From Plantago ovata (Eukaryota > Streptophyta > Magnoliopsida > Lamiales > Plantaginaceae): 64,000 nucleotides of DNA. Shown piece after piece: positions 31,715 through 42,998 of this stretch. The position numbers and the translations under genes are program-made. The first letter of the stretch is position 1. The number at the start of each line of letters is the position of its first letter. Location: positions 93,194,365 to 93,258,364 of the forward strand of contig CM051455.1 of NCBI GenBank assembly GCA_028274465.1, read 5' to 3'. The notes beneath the pieces are model-generated. The model was not told where the DNA came from. It did not search any database and saw nothing but the letters and a program-made list of their open reading frames with translations.

Positions 31715-32544
31715 TGTTGAAGGGTAATTCGTGTTTCTTTCTAAGTTCGCAATGAGTCACTAGTCTAAGTCATTCTAGTTCTTCTTCTTGTAGTGTTCCT
31801 CTAAGATAGGAAATGAGCCTTCTTGTAGCTTCCTCGTACCTGAAATAGACTAGAGGGGGGGGGGGGTTAGTGTCTCTTGCCCGGTCTGTAAGGTATCAGA
31901 CCGGAGAGGCGACTTTACGAGTAGGGAGTTGTGAGGCTTCCCTAGTATGAGTAGTGAAAGTGGTGCTCGGGTGGCGTAGTTAATGCTTACTGTTGAGGAG
32001 TAAATGAGGCCCTTTTATACTTGTGACCCTTCAGCTTCCGGTCATGTAGGATCACGCCACGTGTACGGCCAGGATTGAGGCCTTCCTCGGCCCAGGCCCA
32101 TTAAGGAGGTCCGTGGGCCTTGGCCCAAGAGAGCAACCATGGATGGTCGCTCTGGGGTCCTCGTGCCTTCCTTGTGCGTGGATGACGCGAGTAGTGTCCT
32201 GCACAGTTTCTGTCAAGGAGCGTTACCTTGACGTAAGGTCTCCTCGAGCCCGAGGGATGCTCCTCGAGCCCACTGGCAGCTTTGTCCTTGTGAGGAGCTT
32301 ATTTTGAGGGTTGTCCTCCCAGTGATGGTCGGACCCTATGTTGGTCGATCCACACCTTAGTGACATACTTGGGTGTGGTCGTGCCCCTTGAGGGACGGCC
32401 TATGATGCTTTGTCGCGCTCTTAGACCGCTCGAGTTCGTACATGCGGACTGGACATATTTCAACCCTAACATGACTGAAACCTTCTCGTGGGGTAAAACG
32501 TTGGAGAGGAAGGTCCTGATACCACTGCCCTTTCCCCTTCAACA
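31715..32544 (-). repeat. 5' LTR of Tat-1
   Basis: 830 bases with perfect 10-base inverted ends, TGTTGAAGGG and CCCTTCAACA. A run of 12 G at 31855-31866 (C on the sense strand) precedes TCTAGTCT on the sense strand. The right flank (gttca) is Ath-1 internal sequence. Confidence 0.88.
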
Positions 32545-34329
32545 GTTCACATCCCATTGGAGGGATACAGGATGGAGGATTCCATAACATCGGCGTCTGG
32601 TCTTGAGAATTCTACCTGCCACAGCAACTCTACTGGTGATGATGATGGTGACAGTAGTGACGATGAAGGCCATACGGGCAATGATGACTCTGATAGAGGA
32701 GTTGATCCTGACCGGCCTAAAAATGGAACTACCGCACCCATCAGAAGACCTGATGTCACACTATGAAACTCACAGAGGAGGCCCAATAACTCATAAGCAG
32801 CATACTCAGCCAACCGAGGCCAAACCATGGGGTAACATCTAGTATCACATCTTATTTTCTCATTTTCTTACTGCTAGGGACTAGCGTTAATTTCATGAGG
32901 GGGACGGGATTTAAGTGATCTGATGTTGTTAGTTCGGAGCTTGGCATTGGTAGGATAAGTATAGTACCCCGCATGCTTTATCATTTGCATTTGCACGTTT
33001 ACTGCTTTCTTATATTTTATAGGTTGCATTCACTACATTCATCCTAGGATAGTTTTGCATGTTTCTTATGGAGTTTATTGCCGAATTTTTTGAACTTTTT
33101 TATTGGGTAGATCAACTAGCTATGCCATTAATCGTATGCTTCATCTCTATGAATTTGTTTGAGGTTTTTCTCGTTTGGCTTGTCACATTTATGTATTGCA
33201 CTTAGTTAAGCATGGTAGTCTCGACATCACTTAGTGGTGTTTTCTCTACTGCGGTTCACGAAGGCCTTTATAATAGGATGATGCATGTTAGGGTCTTATG
33301 GTTGTTTTCCCGAGTAATTATGTACCTAAGACGCAACAAGTCTTCACCATGCTTTGAGATTGCTAAATGCCTAGGAAGGAGGTAGTGTGAGGTTGTGTGA
33401 TCCTTTGTTTATAACCTATTTTTCCGAATAGGTTTGGGGAGGGGGTTACACCGTCATAGACTTGTTTCTGTTTTTCATTTTCGTATCGTGAGTTTATTTT
33501 TCCTTTTTCGTGAATTTTGTACTCCAACCTATTCTTTCGAATAGGTTTGGGGAAGTCGTGTGAGTCATTTTGTTTCTCTTTTTGTTATGCTACTGCTCGC
33601 TAGAAAAAATCGAAAAAAAAAAAGAAAGACAAATTCCAGAAAAAAAGAGAAAAAGAAAAAAGAATCTGGAAAGAAAAAAAAGAAGACCCCAAAAAATCAA
33701 AGAAGGGTCCAAAAAAATAAAGCAAAATAGCAGTTTAGAAAAGTTTGAGTCTTTTCCATTTTTCGTATTGTTCGTAATTGTGTTTTTCTATTTTTTATCT
33801 TTTTTGTCTTGAGTGTCATCTGTTCTAGACCACCCTCGTCCTGCCATTCAGGAAGTGGTGAATAGCTTAAGACTTTACTTGAGAGATGGGGAGAATAGGG
33901 GAGAGTTATCTTTTATAGGGAACCCTCCTTCGTTTGATGAGAGCCAGTACTGGTTCGACCTCTTTTGAGGAAAAGTCTTAACATGGTGGAACAGCAGTAA
34001 GTCCTCAGTTTCATAGGCACGGGGCAACCATTCGTATCTTAGCATGCATCATTACGTCGTCACTGACTAGGTCCAGGTAGAGAATGTTACGAGAGACTAT
34101 CTTGTCTTGACATAAGTGCTTATGTGAATGTGTATAACTCAATCGAGGTATTCTCCAACCTATATTCATGCTTTGATTTATATGGTTTTTGTTCATATGT
34201 TATTTGGTAGATTCAGTAATTTAGTACATTTTATTTGGCATGAAACTCCATTTTTGAGTCTTGCATGTTTTTTGTATTAGAGTCTAGCTTAGTTGCTTGA
34301 GGACAAGCAAAGGTTCGGTTTGGGGAGTT
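32545..34329 (+). other. Ath-1 internal 3' region
   Basis: A short open stretch (32557-32766) rich in D, G and S with an SSDDEGHTGNDDSDRG segment may be the end of a larger ORF; I do not recognise it. The rest is noncoding: two hairpins (33413-33434, 33526-33547), an A/G-rich tract at 33605-33725, and the polypurine tract GGTTTGGGGAGTT at 34317-34329. Confidence 0.7.
33413..33547 (+). other. Pair of hairpins beside GGTTTGGGG runs in Ath-1
   Basis: AACCTATTC-TTTC-GAATAGGTT (33526-33547, perfect) and a one-mismatch version (33413-33434) are each followed by TTGGGGA or TTGGGGAGGGGG. They correspond to the pairs in Trg-1 and Trg-3, so the unit is conserved between autonomous-type and gag-only elements. 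Confidence 0.75.
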
Positions 34330-35570
34330 TGATGAATGTGTTTTTTACACTTTCATTCGAATCTTTTTCACCTAATTTAGCTATCCTCTATGTTAATTTA
34401 GCTATATTTAAGTACATTTTATTAGAATAGTATCACGTTTCTCTTTAGATTTTATTTTACAGGTTTTGGTGGAAATTCGGAGATTTACGGGCATTTATAT
34501 TGAAGTCACAAGGAATTGGTGTTCCAGAAGCCTATTTGGAGTATCGGAATGTTTTCGGATAGGATTTGGAGTCTAGGGGTCGAATCTGGAGGTTAGAAGG
34601 CCATTAGAAGTCTGAAACCGAGTCCGGAAAGGTGAAGAAATCCAAATCTGCGTCGAAAAACGCGGAAATTCCACGAAATATTGGGGGGCGAACCGCCCCA
34701 GAGTAAATTCGGGGCCTATATATAGAGCTCAAGTTTTTCTCCGAAAATCATATCTTTCCAAGCCTACTTTCTCACCTCTCTCTATAGTTTTAGGTAGGAA
34801 CTTCCCGGGGCCTGTCCTGGGAGTTCCATAGCTTAGGGGATACTTTTTCATAGCAGATTGGAGCTCGTAGGACCACAATCATCCGGAGATTGACAACCTT
34901 CGGTAACTTTGTATCTTACAACTTTTATCTACTTATTTGATTCTTCTTTCAATATGCTTTCTTCTATAATTGCTATTGATTGCATGCCTATTATGAGTAG
35001 CTAAATTTATCATTGGTGGTAGTATGTGAATTCTTAGCGAGGGAAGATAATCATGCTAATGGCTATATCGCGCATTATGCTCCGTGTCATTGGTTTATTT
35101 CGTTGATCAGTTGAAACCAAAATTCTCGTATGTTGTATTGATCATTATGCACACTTGGACACTTGTTGACCAATCAGACCAATTATCTTCGTAGTGTTGA
35201 ATAATTATGGAACACAATAGGACGTTAGTTGTTGACGAGTCAGACCCGTATTATCTTCGTAGTGCTTAATACTTGCAACAGGACACAAGATTGATTCAAA
35301 GATCTCTATGCAAGACCGAGGAATTTATGCATGATTATCGACCCATTATGTTAAGAAGGACAATACTATCACCAATCTCCATTATCTGCTTGAAAACCCC
35401 TATTGCTTTCTATCTGTTGTTTTATATTCTTAATTAGATTTGATAAAGCTAGTATAGTCCTGAGAGAACGACACTCGATTCATTCTACTACTACACTACG
35501 GTTTTCGTTGTAGTTGTGGATTGCCTTTGGCTAATACAAATTTATTTGACTGAATCTGACACGTTCATCA
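34330..35570 (+). repeat. 3' LTR of Ath-1
   Basis: It runs TGATGAATGTG...ACGTTCATCA, 1241 bases. One GC near-palindrome (34683-34702) is followed by tatatata at about 34716. The solo LTR at 45282-46525 is its close relative in reverse orientation. Confidence 0.88.
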
Positions 35571-36145
35571 GGCTCCCAGAAATCTTCTCATACAAAGTTG
35601 CTCATGTGATAAAATAACCCCCTCATCATTCTCACGAGGTATCCTCAACACACCTTCCTCGTACGTGTCTAAGAACCCTCTTGGATCATCACCCATCGAA
35701 AACGTGGAGAGAATGGAGTAGTACGAAGGATCGAAGTCATAATCCCTACAATCGTCTTCCAATGTTATGCAAGGCCCTCGAGGCATCACATACCGGGGCA
35801 ACGGAGGTTGACTCATCCTTTCATATGACTAGTTTCTGCACATGAGGAAACAAGAAACCAAGGAGCAGAATCCACAAAAGAAAAATAAAAACTTGCAAAG
35901 AAAAGCACAAAGATTGCAAACAAACACAATGTAACCGAGAACTTCGAGAGCGCAAGCACGCAAGGTAACCGAGATCAGATTACATGAATTTACTGAAAAA
36001 GATAGGGGGAAAGAAATAGGGTAAGAGAGTGAAATTTTCTGAGAGCAAACCCCCAAAGCCTGTTCTTCTGTAGGGAATTGAATGCTGAAAATATAAATAA
36101 GCTAAACAGAAAAAAGGAGTATAGTCCCCGGCAACGGCGCCAATT
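35571..36145 (-). mobile_element. Trg-2 internal region, 5' fragment with gag start
   Basis: On the minus strand this is the primer site (36125-36142), a 300-base leader and the first 80 or so residues of the Trg gag (from 35816, MSQPPLPRYVMPRG), cut by the Ath-1 LTR at 35570. It joins LTR3 on the right as a 5' internal end does. It is probably the other half of the unit at 12062-12518. Confidence 0.82.
36125..36142 (-). other. Primer-binding site of Trg-2
   Basis: TGGCGCCGTTGCCGGGGA on the minus strand, exact complement of the plant tRNA-Asp 3' end. Confidence 0.88.
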
Positions 36146-37428
36146 TGATGAACCGAATTTGTCAGAATCAATTAATCAAATAAATTTGTTTTTTAGCCAA
36201 AGGCAATTCACAACTACAACGAAAACCAAGGCACGTAGTGTAGAAGTAAAATAACCTCGAGTGTCGATCTCTAAGGACTATAACTAGCTTTATCTAATTT
36301 AACTTAAACTATAAACTCAACAAACGACTTAGCACAGATTTTCTTATCAATAATAATGGAAGTTAGCGATAGTATGATCATTCAAAGCATCAGGTTAATA
36401 ATCACGCATGAAGTACTTGAACGTTTGCATAGAAATCTAAGATCATGAATTGTCCAATGTGTTCCGTTCAATTCAACACTACGAAGATAGAGGGCTTAGA
36501 TAGATCAAAGAAATAAAGCAATAAGTCAAGTCTGAATCGCGTTACATCCAATCATGCATAATTAAGAACCCTAGCTAAGAAATCACATACTATCACCAAC
36601 GATAGATTTAGCTACTCATAGATAAATTGCAATCAACAAGAATCAAAGCAAGATTGAATGAAAACATGTTGAAAGAAATAAATAAAAGTAGAAAAATCGT
36701 GAGATACAATGTTACCAACGAAGGTTGTCAATCTCCGAAGAATTGCTAACTCACAAGCAAGAATTGAGAAACAACGAGGTCCAATAGCTATGCTTAATCC
36801 TCAAAATTGATAAGAAAAAGAGTCTCCTATGCTAAGAATTTCCAGAACAGGCTCTGGAGAATTCGTCTCTCAAAATAATATGAAAAGGTATTCAAAACGT
36901 AGAGAATGGAGCAACTATATATAGGAGTTCGGAAGACGTGGGGCGAACCGCCCAGACGCCGGGCGAACCGCCTGGCGTGGGGCGAACCGCCCCACATCCC
37001 GGGCGAACCGCCCAGACGCCGGGCGAACCGCCTGGCGTGGGGCGAACCGCCCCACAGCCCGGGCGAACCGCCCGGGAGCTCCAGTGGCGGTGGACGCGTT
37101 TTGACGCGTTTTTGGTCTTCTTTTCCTTTTCGGACTCGAATTTTGCCTTCTAGTGACCTTTAAGCCTTGAAACTCGACCCCTAGACCTCAAATCTCGTCC
37201 GGAACCTTCTAGATACACCACGGATGACCGCGAAACACCGAATCTTCGTTCTCTTCAACATAATTGCCCGGAAAATCACGTTTTTTACCTAAAACCTGAA
37301 AAATGCAAAGAAAAGGGAAACGTGACACTATTCTAATAAAATGCACTAAAATATAGTTGAATTAACATAGAGGATAGCTAAATAGGTGAAAAAAGACTCG
37401 AATGAAGGTGTAAAATAAACGTTCATCA
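36146..37428 (-). repeat. Trg LTR3, shared by Trg-2 and Trg-3
   Basis: 1283 bases. A primer site is on the left and a polypurine tract on the right, so it is the 5' LTR of Trg-2 and the 3' LTR of Trg-3. The extra length over LTR2 is largely the seven-copy iteron array (36940-37077). Confidence 0.88.
36940..37077 (-). repeat. GC iteron array in LTR3, 7 copies
   Basis: Seven GGGCGAACCGCC units with spacers of three kinds repeat in a higher-order block of three (about 60 bases). Short frames such as GEPPRRRANRLAWGEPP read from it are artefacts of the repeat. Confidence 0.87.
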
Positions 37429-39442
37429 AACTCCCCAAACCGAATCTTTGCTTGTCCTCAAGCAACTAAGCTAGACTCTAATGCAAAAAACCAATGCAAC
37501 ACACAAAATGGAGTCTCATGTCAAATGAAATGAACTAATCTATTGAGTCTATCAAAAACTTATGAACAAAGACCATACATATCATAACATGGATATTGGT
37601 TGAAGAATGCCTCGATTGACTCATACACATTCACATATGCACTATGTTAAACAAGATAGTCTCTCGTAACATTCTCTACCTCGACCTAGTCAGTGACGAC
37701 GTAATGAAACATGTTAAAATATGAATGATTGTCCCGTGCCTATGAAACTGAGGACTTACTACTGTTCACCAAGTTAAGACTTTTCCTCAAAGAGGTCGAA
37801 CCAATACTGGCTCTCATCAAACGAAGGAGGGTTCCCTAAAAGTTTGCACTCCCCTATTCTACCCATCTCTCAAGCAAAGTCATAAACTAATCACCATTTC
37901 CTGAATGGCAGGACGAGGGTGGTCTAGAACAGATGACACTCAAACAATCAAAAGACAAAAAATTACAACTCGATTACGAACATTACAAGAATTGAAAAAC
38001 GAGACAAACACTTTGCTAAACTGCTTTTTGGCTTTCTTTGGACCCTTCTTTGCTTTTTTGGGGTCTTTCTTTTCTTTTTTTTTCTTCTTTTTTTCTTTTC
38101 CAGATCTTTTCTTTTTCCTGGAATTTTTTTCTTTTTTTTTTTTAGATTTTTTTTATATAGCCAGCAGTAGCACAACGAAAAAGAAATTACAATGACTCAC
38201 AAACGACCTCCCCAAACCTATTCGAAAGAATAGGTTGGAGCACAAACTTTACGAAGAAGGAAAACAAACTCACAACACTCAAAAATCGAAAAACAAGTCT
38301 AATGATAGCGTAACCCCCTCCCCAAACCTATTCGAAAGAATAGGTTGCAAACAAGGGATCACACAATCTCACACTACCTCCTTCCTAGGCATTTAGCAAT
38401 CTCAAAGCAAGGTGAAGACTTGTTGCCTCTTAGGTACATATTTACTCAGGAAAACAACCATAAGATCCTAACATGCATCATCTTATTATAAAGGCATTCG
38501 TGAACCGTAGTAGAGAAAACACCACTAAGTGATGTCGAGACTACCAAGCTTAACTAAGTGCAAACATAAATGTGACAAGCCAAGGGAGAAAAACCTCAAA
38601 CAAATTCATAGAGATGAAACATATGGTTAAAGGTCATAACTAGTTAATCTACCCAAAAAAGTTCGAAAAATTTGGCAATAAACTCCACACAAAATCATGC
38701 AAACCTATATTAGGATGAATGTAGTGTATGCAACTAAATACTAAGAAAGCGGTAAACGTGCAAATGCAAATGCAAACAAAGGGTTTCACAAGTTTATCAT
38801 AACCAAAACATGTATGGAGATAGCCAGCGATAACCCCCCCCCCCAAACCTGAACGTCGTCGCTCGTCCCGAACGTCAAAAGTGGATTTAAGGTGAGAGCT
38901 AACTTGTACCTGTAACCTATATGACTCAAGGAAACTCGTGAGAAACCAAAACGGGCGGTAAAAGAGGTAAAAAGATCAATAATTTAGAATAATAGGAGAA
39001 AATCGAGGTTCCAAACGAAAATCCGGACCTCCGGGTTTCTGGACACCCGGGGCGAACCGCCCCAAGTGGGGGGCGATTCGCCTGGGGCGTCCAGAACGTC
39101 CCAGGCGGCCTGGTCTTGCAAGGCGAATCGCCCCACATGGGGGGCGGTTCGCCTGGCATCTCCAGACTCCTTGAGACGCCTTTTTCTTCCCAGAACGCAA
39201 AATTATCATTTTAAAACCTATTTTATCACCAAAAACACACGAAAAATAAATATGCATGCAATGCAAGAAAGCGATAAAACTAAAATATATGCAACCATTA
39301 CCACTAATGTTATCCATTATCAAATGGAAACGAATGTTGTGCATCCGTTCCATTACTCCTCGCATCTTGGGAACCATCCTTGGCTCCTCTCCGTATCTGC
39401 TCAAGCAAGTCCATGATTCCCTGAAAACTAAAATTAACAAAA

Positions 39443-40205
39443 TCAAAAAAAATCTAAATCTAAAAAATAACCAAGGGAATCAGATGAAAAATAAAAAGAG
39501 AAAAAAGGGTCAAAACTCCTTTGGAACTCATAGGTGGGTGCATGGACCAGAACGTAGGACTCAAGATCAAGAGTATCTGCAGCAATTGATTTAGAGACAC
39601 CAAAATCTTCAGAGATTGGCTCCTCAACCTCAACACAACTGACGCCATCACTTTCTGACTCAAGCGAAGCAATGGATTCAGTTATCACCTCCTCCACGAC
39701 TTCCTCTTGACCAACAACCTCGACATCCGCAAGTAAGGATGTGGAATCCAAGATAAGCACTGAGGAGACTTCATCAATGGATACTGATGAAGTCTATGTC
39801 GATTTCTGGTGGCTGACTACTGAAGCGAGACGTCCATGCCCTTGACCCGGGAGGTGAGTCCCTATCCCAATGTTCCAGAAACTTGCTTGTTACTTCACCC
39901 CAAGTGCGCAACGATTTTTCCGGCGGGATTCTAAGCCATCCTCGAGCGTACCCTTTCAAGGCTCCCGTAAATCCTCTCATACAAAGTTGCTCATGTGATA
40001 AAATAACCCCCTCATCATTCTCACGAGGTATCCTCAACACACCTTCCTCGTACGTGTCTAAGAACCCTCTTGGATCATCACCCATCGAACACGTGGAGAG
40101 AATGGAGTAGTACGAAGGATCGAAGTCATAATCCCTGCAATCGTCATCCAATGTTATGCAAGGCCCTCGAGGCATCAGATACCGGGGCAACGGAGGTTGA
40201 CTCAT
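39443..40205 (-). pseudogene. Trg-3 gag-like region
   Basis: It has the same opening (MSQPPLPRYLMPRG), gag helices (DPRGFLDTYEEGVLRIP, ARGWLRIPPEKSLRTW), acidic middle and aromatic C-terminus as the 283-residue Trg-1 protein. It is broken in the middle. No enzyme domain is present in the unit. Confidence 0.8.
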
Positions 40206-40315
40206 CCTTTCATATGACTAGTTTCTGCACATGAGGAAACAAGAAACCAAGGAGCAGAATCCACAAAAGAAAAACAAAAACTTGCAAAGAAAAGCACAAA
40301 GAGTGCAAACAAACA

Positions 40316-41509
40316 TGATGAATGTGTATTTTACACTTTCATTTGAATCTTTTTCACCTATTTTAGCTATCCTCTATGTTAATTTATCTATATTTTAGTT
40401 CATTTTATTAGAATAGTGTCACGTTTCCCTTTAGTTTGTATTTTACAGGTTTTGGTTGAAAAACGAGGTTTTCCGGGCAATTATATTGAAGTAGACAAGG
40501 AATTGGTGTTCCAGAAGCCTAATTGGAGTATCTGAAAGATTCCGGATAGGATTTGAAGTCTAGGGGTCGAATCTGGAGGCTAGAAGGTCACTAGAAGTCA
40601 GAAACCGAGTCCGAAAAGGGGAAGAAATCCAAAAACGCGTCGAAAACGCGTATCTGGCCGAAATTTACTCCCGGGCGAGTTGTCCGGGATGTGGGGCGAA
40701 TCGCCCCACACCAGGCGAATCGCCCGGAGTGTGGGGCCCTTCGCCCCACACAATTCGAAAGCCTATATAGTTGCTCAGTTTTCTCCGTTTTTCATACTTT
40801 TCCAGACCTTTTCTCTCACCTTTCTCTGTAGTTTTAGGTAGGAATTTCCCAGAGGCTGTTCTGGGGGTTCTTAGCTTAGGAGATACTTTTTCTTAGCAGT
40901 TTGGAGCTTGTAAGATCGCGATTCTTCGAAGATTGACAACCTTCGATAACATTGTATCTTACAGTTTTTCTATTTATATTTATATATCTTTCATCATGTT
41001 TTCATTCATTCGTGGTATGATTTCTGTTGATTGCATGACAACTATGAGTAGCTAAACTTTTCATTGGTGATAGTATGTGATTTCTTAACGAAGGTTTGAT
41101 AATTATGCTAATGGCTATATCGCGCATTATACTCTGAGTTATTGCTTTATTTCTTTGATCTATCTAAATCTATATCTTCGTAGTGTTGAATAATTACGGA
41201 ACACAATTGGACAATTCATTGATCAAAGATCTCCATGCAAGACCGAGGAATTTATGCATGATTATTAACCCGTTATGCTTTGAATGACCATACTATCACC
41301 AATCTCCATTATCTGTTAAGAAAAACCTTTGCTAAGTCGTCTGCTATTTTATATTCTCAAGTTAAATTAGATAAAGCTAGTTATAGTCCTTAGAGATCGA
41401 CATTCGAGGTTATTCTACTGCTACACTACAGTTTTCGTTGTAGTTGTGAATTGCCTTTGGCTAAATACAAATTTATTTGATTAATCGAGTCTGACAAACC
41501 GTTTCATCA
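40316..41509 (+). mobile_element. Solo Athila-type LTR in Trg-3 leader
   Basis: TGATGAATGTG...GTTTCATCA, 1194 bases, flanked by AAACA on both sides (40311-40315, 41510-41514). The flanks match uninterrupted Trg-1 leader sequence (10661-10676). It has three GC motifs (40669-40759) before a tatata box. A solo LTR is what remains after recombination between the two LTRs of an element. Confidence 0.92.
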
Positions 41510-41712
41510 AAACACAATGTAACCGAGAACTTCGAGAGCGCAAGCACGCAAGGTAACCGAGATCAGATTAGATGAATTTACTGAAAAAGATAGGGGGAAA
41601 GAAATAGGGTAAGAGAGTGAAATTTTCTGAGAGCAAACCCCCAAAGCCTGTTCATCTGTAGGGAATTGAATGCTGAAAATATAAATAAGCTAAACAGAAA
41701 AAAGGAGTATAG

Positions 41713-41730
41713 TCCCCGGCAACGGCGCCA
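41713..41730 (-). other. Primer-binding site of Trg-3
   Basis: TGGCGCCGTTGCCGGGGA on the minus strand, exact tRNA-Asp complement, three bases from LTR4. Confidence 0.88.
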
Positions 41731-41733
41731 ATT

Positions 41734-42993
41734 TGATGAACCGAATTTGTCAGAATCAATTAATCAAATAAATTTGTTTTTAGCCAAAGGCAATTCACAA
41801 CTACAACGAAAACCAAGGCACGTAGTGTAGAAGTAAAATAACCTCGAGTGTCGATCTCTAAGGACTATAACTAGCTTTATCTAATTTAACTTAAACTATA
41901 AACTCAACAAACGACTTAGCACAGATTTTCTTATCAATAATAATGGAAGTTAGCGATAGTATGATCATTCAAAGCATCAGGTTAATAATCACGCATGAAG
42001 TACTTGAACGTTTGCATAGAAATCTAAGATCATGAATTGTCCAATGTGTTCCGTTCAATTCAACACTACGAAGATAGAGGGCTTAGATAGATCAAAGAAA
42101 TAAAGCAATAAGTCAAGTCTGAATCGCGTTACATCCAATCATGCATAATTAAGAACCCTAGCTAAGAAATCACATACTATCACCAACGATAGATTTAGCT
42201 ACTCATAGATAAATTGCAATCAACAAGAATCAAAGCAAGATTGAATGAAAACATGTTGAAAGAAATAAATAAAAGTAGAAAAATCGTGAGATACAATGTT
42301 ACCAACGAAGGTTGTCAATCTCCGAAGAATTGCTAACTCACAAGCAAGAATTGAGAAACAACGAGGTCCAATTGCTATGCTTAATCCTCAAAATTGATAA
42401 GAAAAAGAGTCTCCTATGCTAAGAATTTCCAGAACAGGCTCTGGAGAATTCGTCTCTCAAAATAATATGAAAAGGTATTCAAAACGTAGAGAATGGAGCA
42501 ACTATATATAGGAGTTCGGAAGACGTGGGGCGAACCGCCCAGACGCCGGGCGAACCGCCTGGCGTGGGGCGAACCGCCCCACATCCCGGGCGAACCGCCC
42601 AGACGCCGGGCGAACCGCCTGGCGTGGGGCGAACCGCCCGGGAGCTCCAGTGGCGGTGGACGCGTTTTGACGCGTTTTTGGTCTTCTTTCCTTTTCGGAC
42701 TCGAATTTTGCGTTCTAGTGACCTTTAAGCCTTGAAACTCGACCCCTAGACCTCAAATCTCATCCGGAACCTTCTAGATACACCACGGATGACCGCGAAA
42801 CACCGAATCTTCGTTCTCTTCAACATAATTGCCCGGAAAATCACGTTTTTTACCTAAAACCTGAAAAATGCAAAGAAAAGGGAAACGTGACACTATTCTA
42901 ATAAAATGCACTAAAATATAGCTAAATTAACATAGAGGATAGCTAAATAGGTGAAAAAAGACTCGAACGAAGGTGTAAAATACACGTTCATCA
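41734..42993 (-). repeat. Trg LTR4, outer 5' LTR of the array
   Basis: 1260 bases, same ends as LTR1-3, six iterons at 42527-42643 and TATA-like sequence at 42502-42511. ATCCT follows at 42994-42998, matching the left flank of LTR1. Confidence 0.9.
42527..42643 (-). repeat. GC iteron array in LTR4, 6 copies
   Basis: It shares the block order of LTR3 with one unit fewer. Confidence 0.85.
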
Positions 42994-42998
42994 ATCCT
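42994..42998 (+). repeat. Target site duplication ATCCT, right
   Basis: It follows the outer LTR at 42993 and pairs with 6561-6565. Confidence 0.85.

Larger units (their letters stand above)
27302..32544 (-). mobile_element. Tat-lineage Ty3/gypsy element Tat-1, 5' part
   Basis: On the minus strand: LTR (31715-32544), primer site, long gag-protease frame, RT, start of RNase H, then the gap. RT motif YVDDMLVKS and the gag zinc region CKFHKGKGHTSDEC are typical of the Tat lineage. It inserted in the 3' region of Ath-1. Integrase and 3' LTR are not in the window. The gag-protease part looks whole; pol is broken or cut. Confidence 0.85.
32545..35570 (+). mobile_element. Athila-like element Ath-1, 3' part
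   Basis: The 3' internal region (32545-34329), polypurine tract and 3' LTR (34330-35570) are present in plus orientation. The element inserted in the gag of Trg-2, whose sequence resumes at 35571. Tat-1 interrupts it on the left, so gag, pol and the 5' LTR are not seen. The internal 3' region is homologous to that of the Trg units. Confidence 0.8.
37429..41733 (-). mobile_element. Trg-3 internal region
   Basis: Same order as Trg-1: polypurine tract, pyrimidine tract (38030-38155), hairpins (38215-38236, 38325-38346), GC near-palindromes (39048-39155), gag (39443-40205), leader, primer site (41713-41730). A solo LTR sits in the leader at 40316-41509. Apart from that insertion it is close to Trg-1 along its whole length. 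Confidence 0.87.
6566..42993 (-). mobile_element. Tandem array of gag-only LTR elements (Trg-1, -2, -3)
   Basis: The skeleton on the minus strand is LTR4 (41734-42993), internal Trg-3, LTR3 (36146-37428), internal Trg-2, LTR2 (10889-12061), internal Trg-1, LTR1 (6566-7779). Each internal unit has a tRNA-Asp primer site at its 5' end and a polypurine tract at its 3' end, and gag is the only protein seen. A single 5-bp duplication (ATCCT) brackets the whole block. Trg-2 was split by later insertions between 12518 and 35571. One insertion followed by unequal LTR recombination would give this layout. The middle crosses an N gap, so the link between the two halves of Trg-2 is an inference. Confidence 0.75.

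Noticed and set aside
33570-33812. Lysine-rich ORF, and phenylalanine-rich counterparts at 8256-8498 and 37905-38195
   Set aside because: They come from the A/G-rich tract and its complement in the untranslated 3' region; the composition alone explains the frame.
36940-37077. CRISPR-like repeat array
   Set aside because: Units are about 20 bases with near-identical, non-unique spacers, sit in an LTR of a plant retroelement, and have no cas genes nearby.
36906-37163. Proline- and arginine-rich ORFs with GEPPRRRANRLAWGEPP repeats (also 7326-7514, 42493-42735, 38926-39159)
   Set aside because: They are translations of the GC iteron arrays inside LTRs or internal untranslated DNA, in several frames, with no family match or start context.
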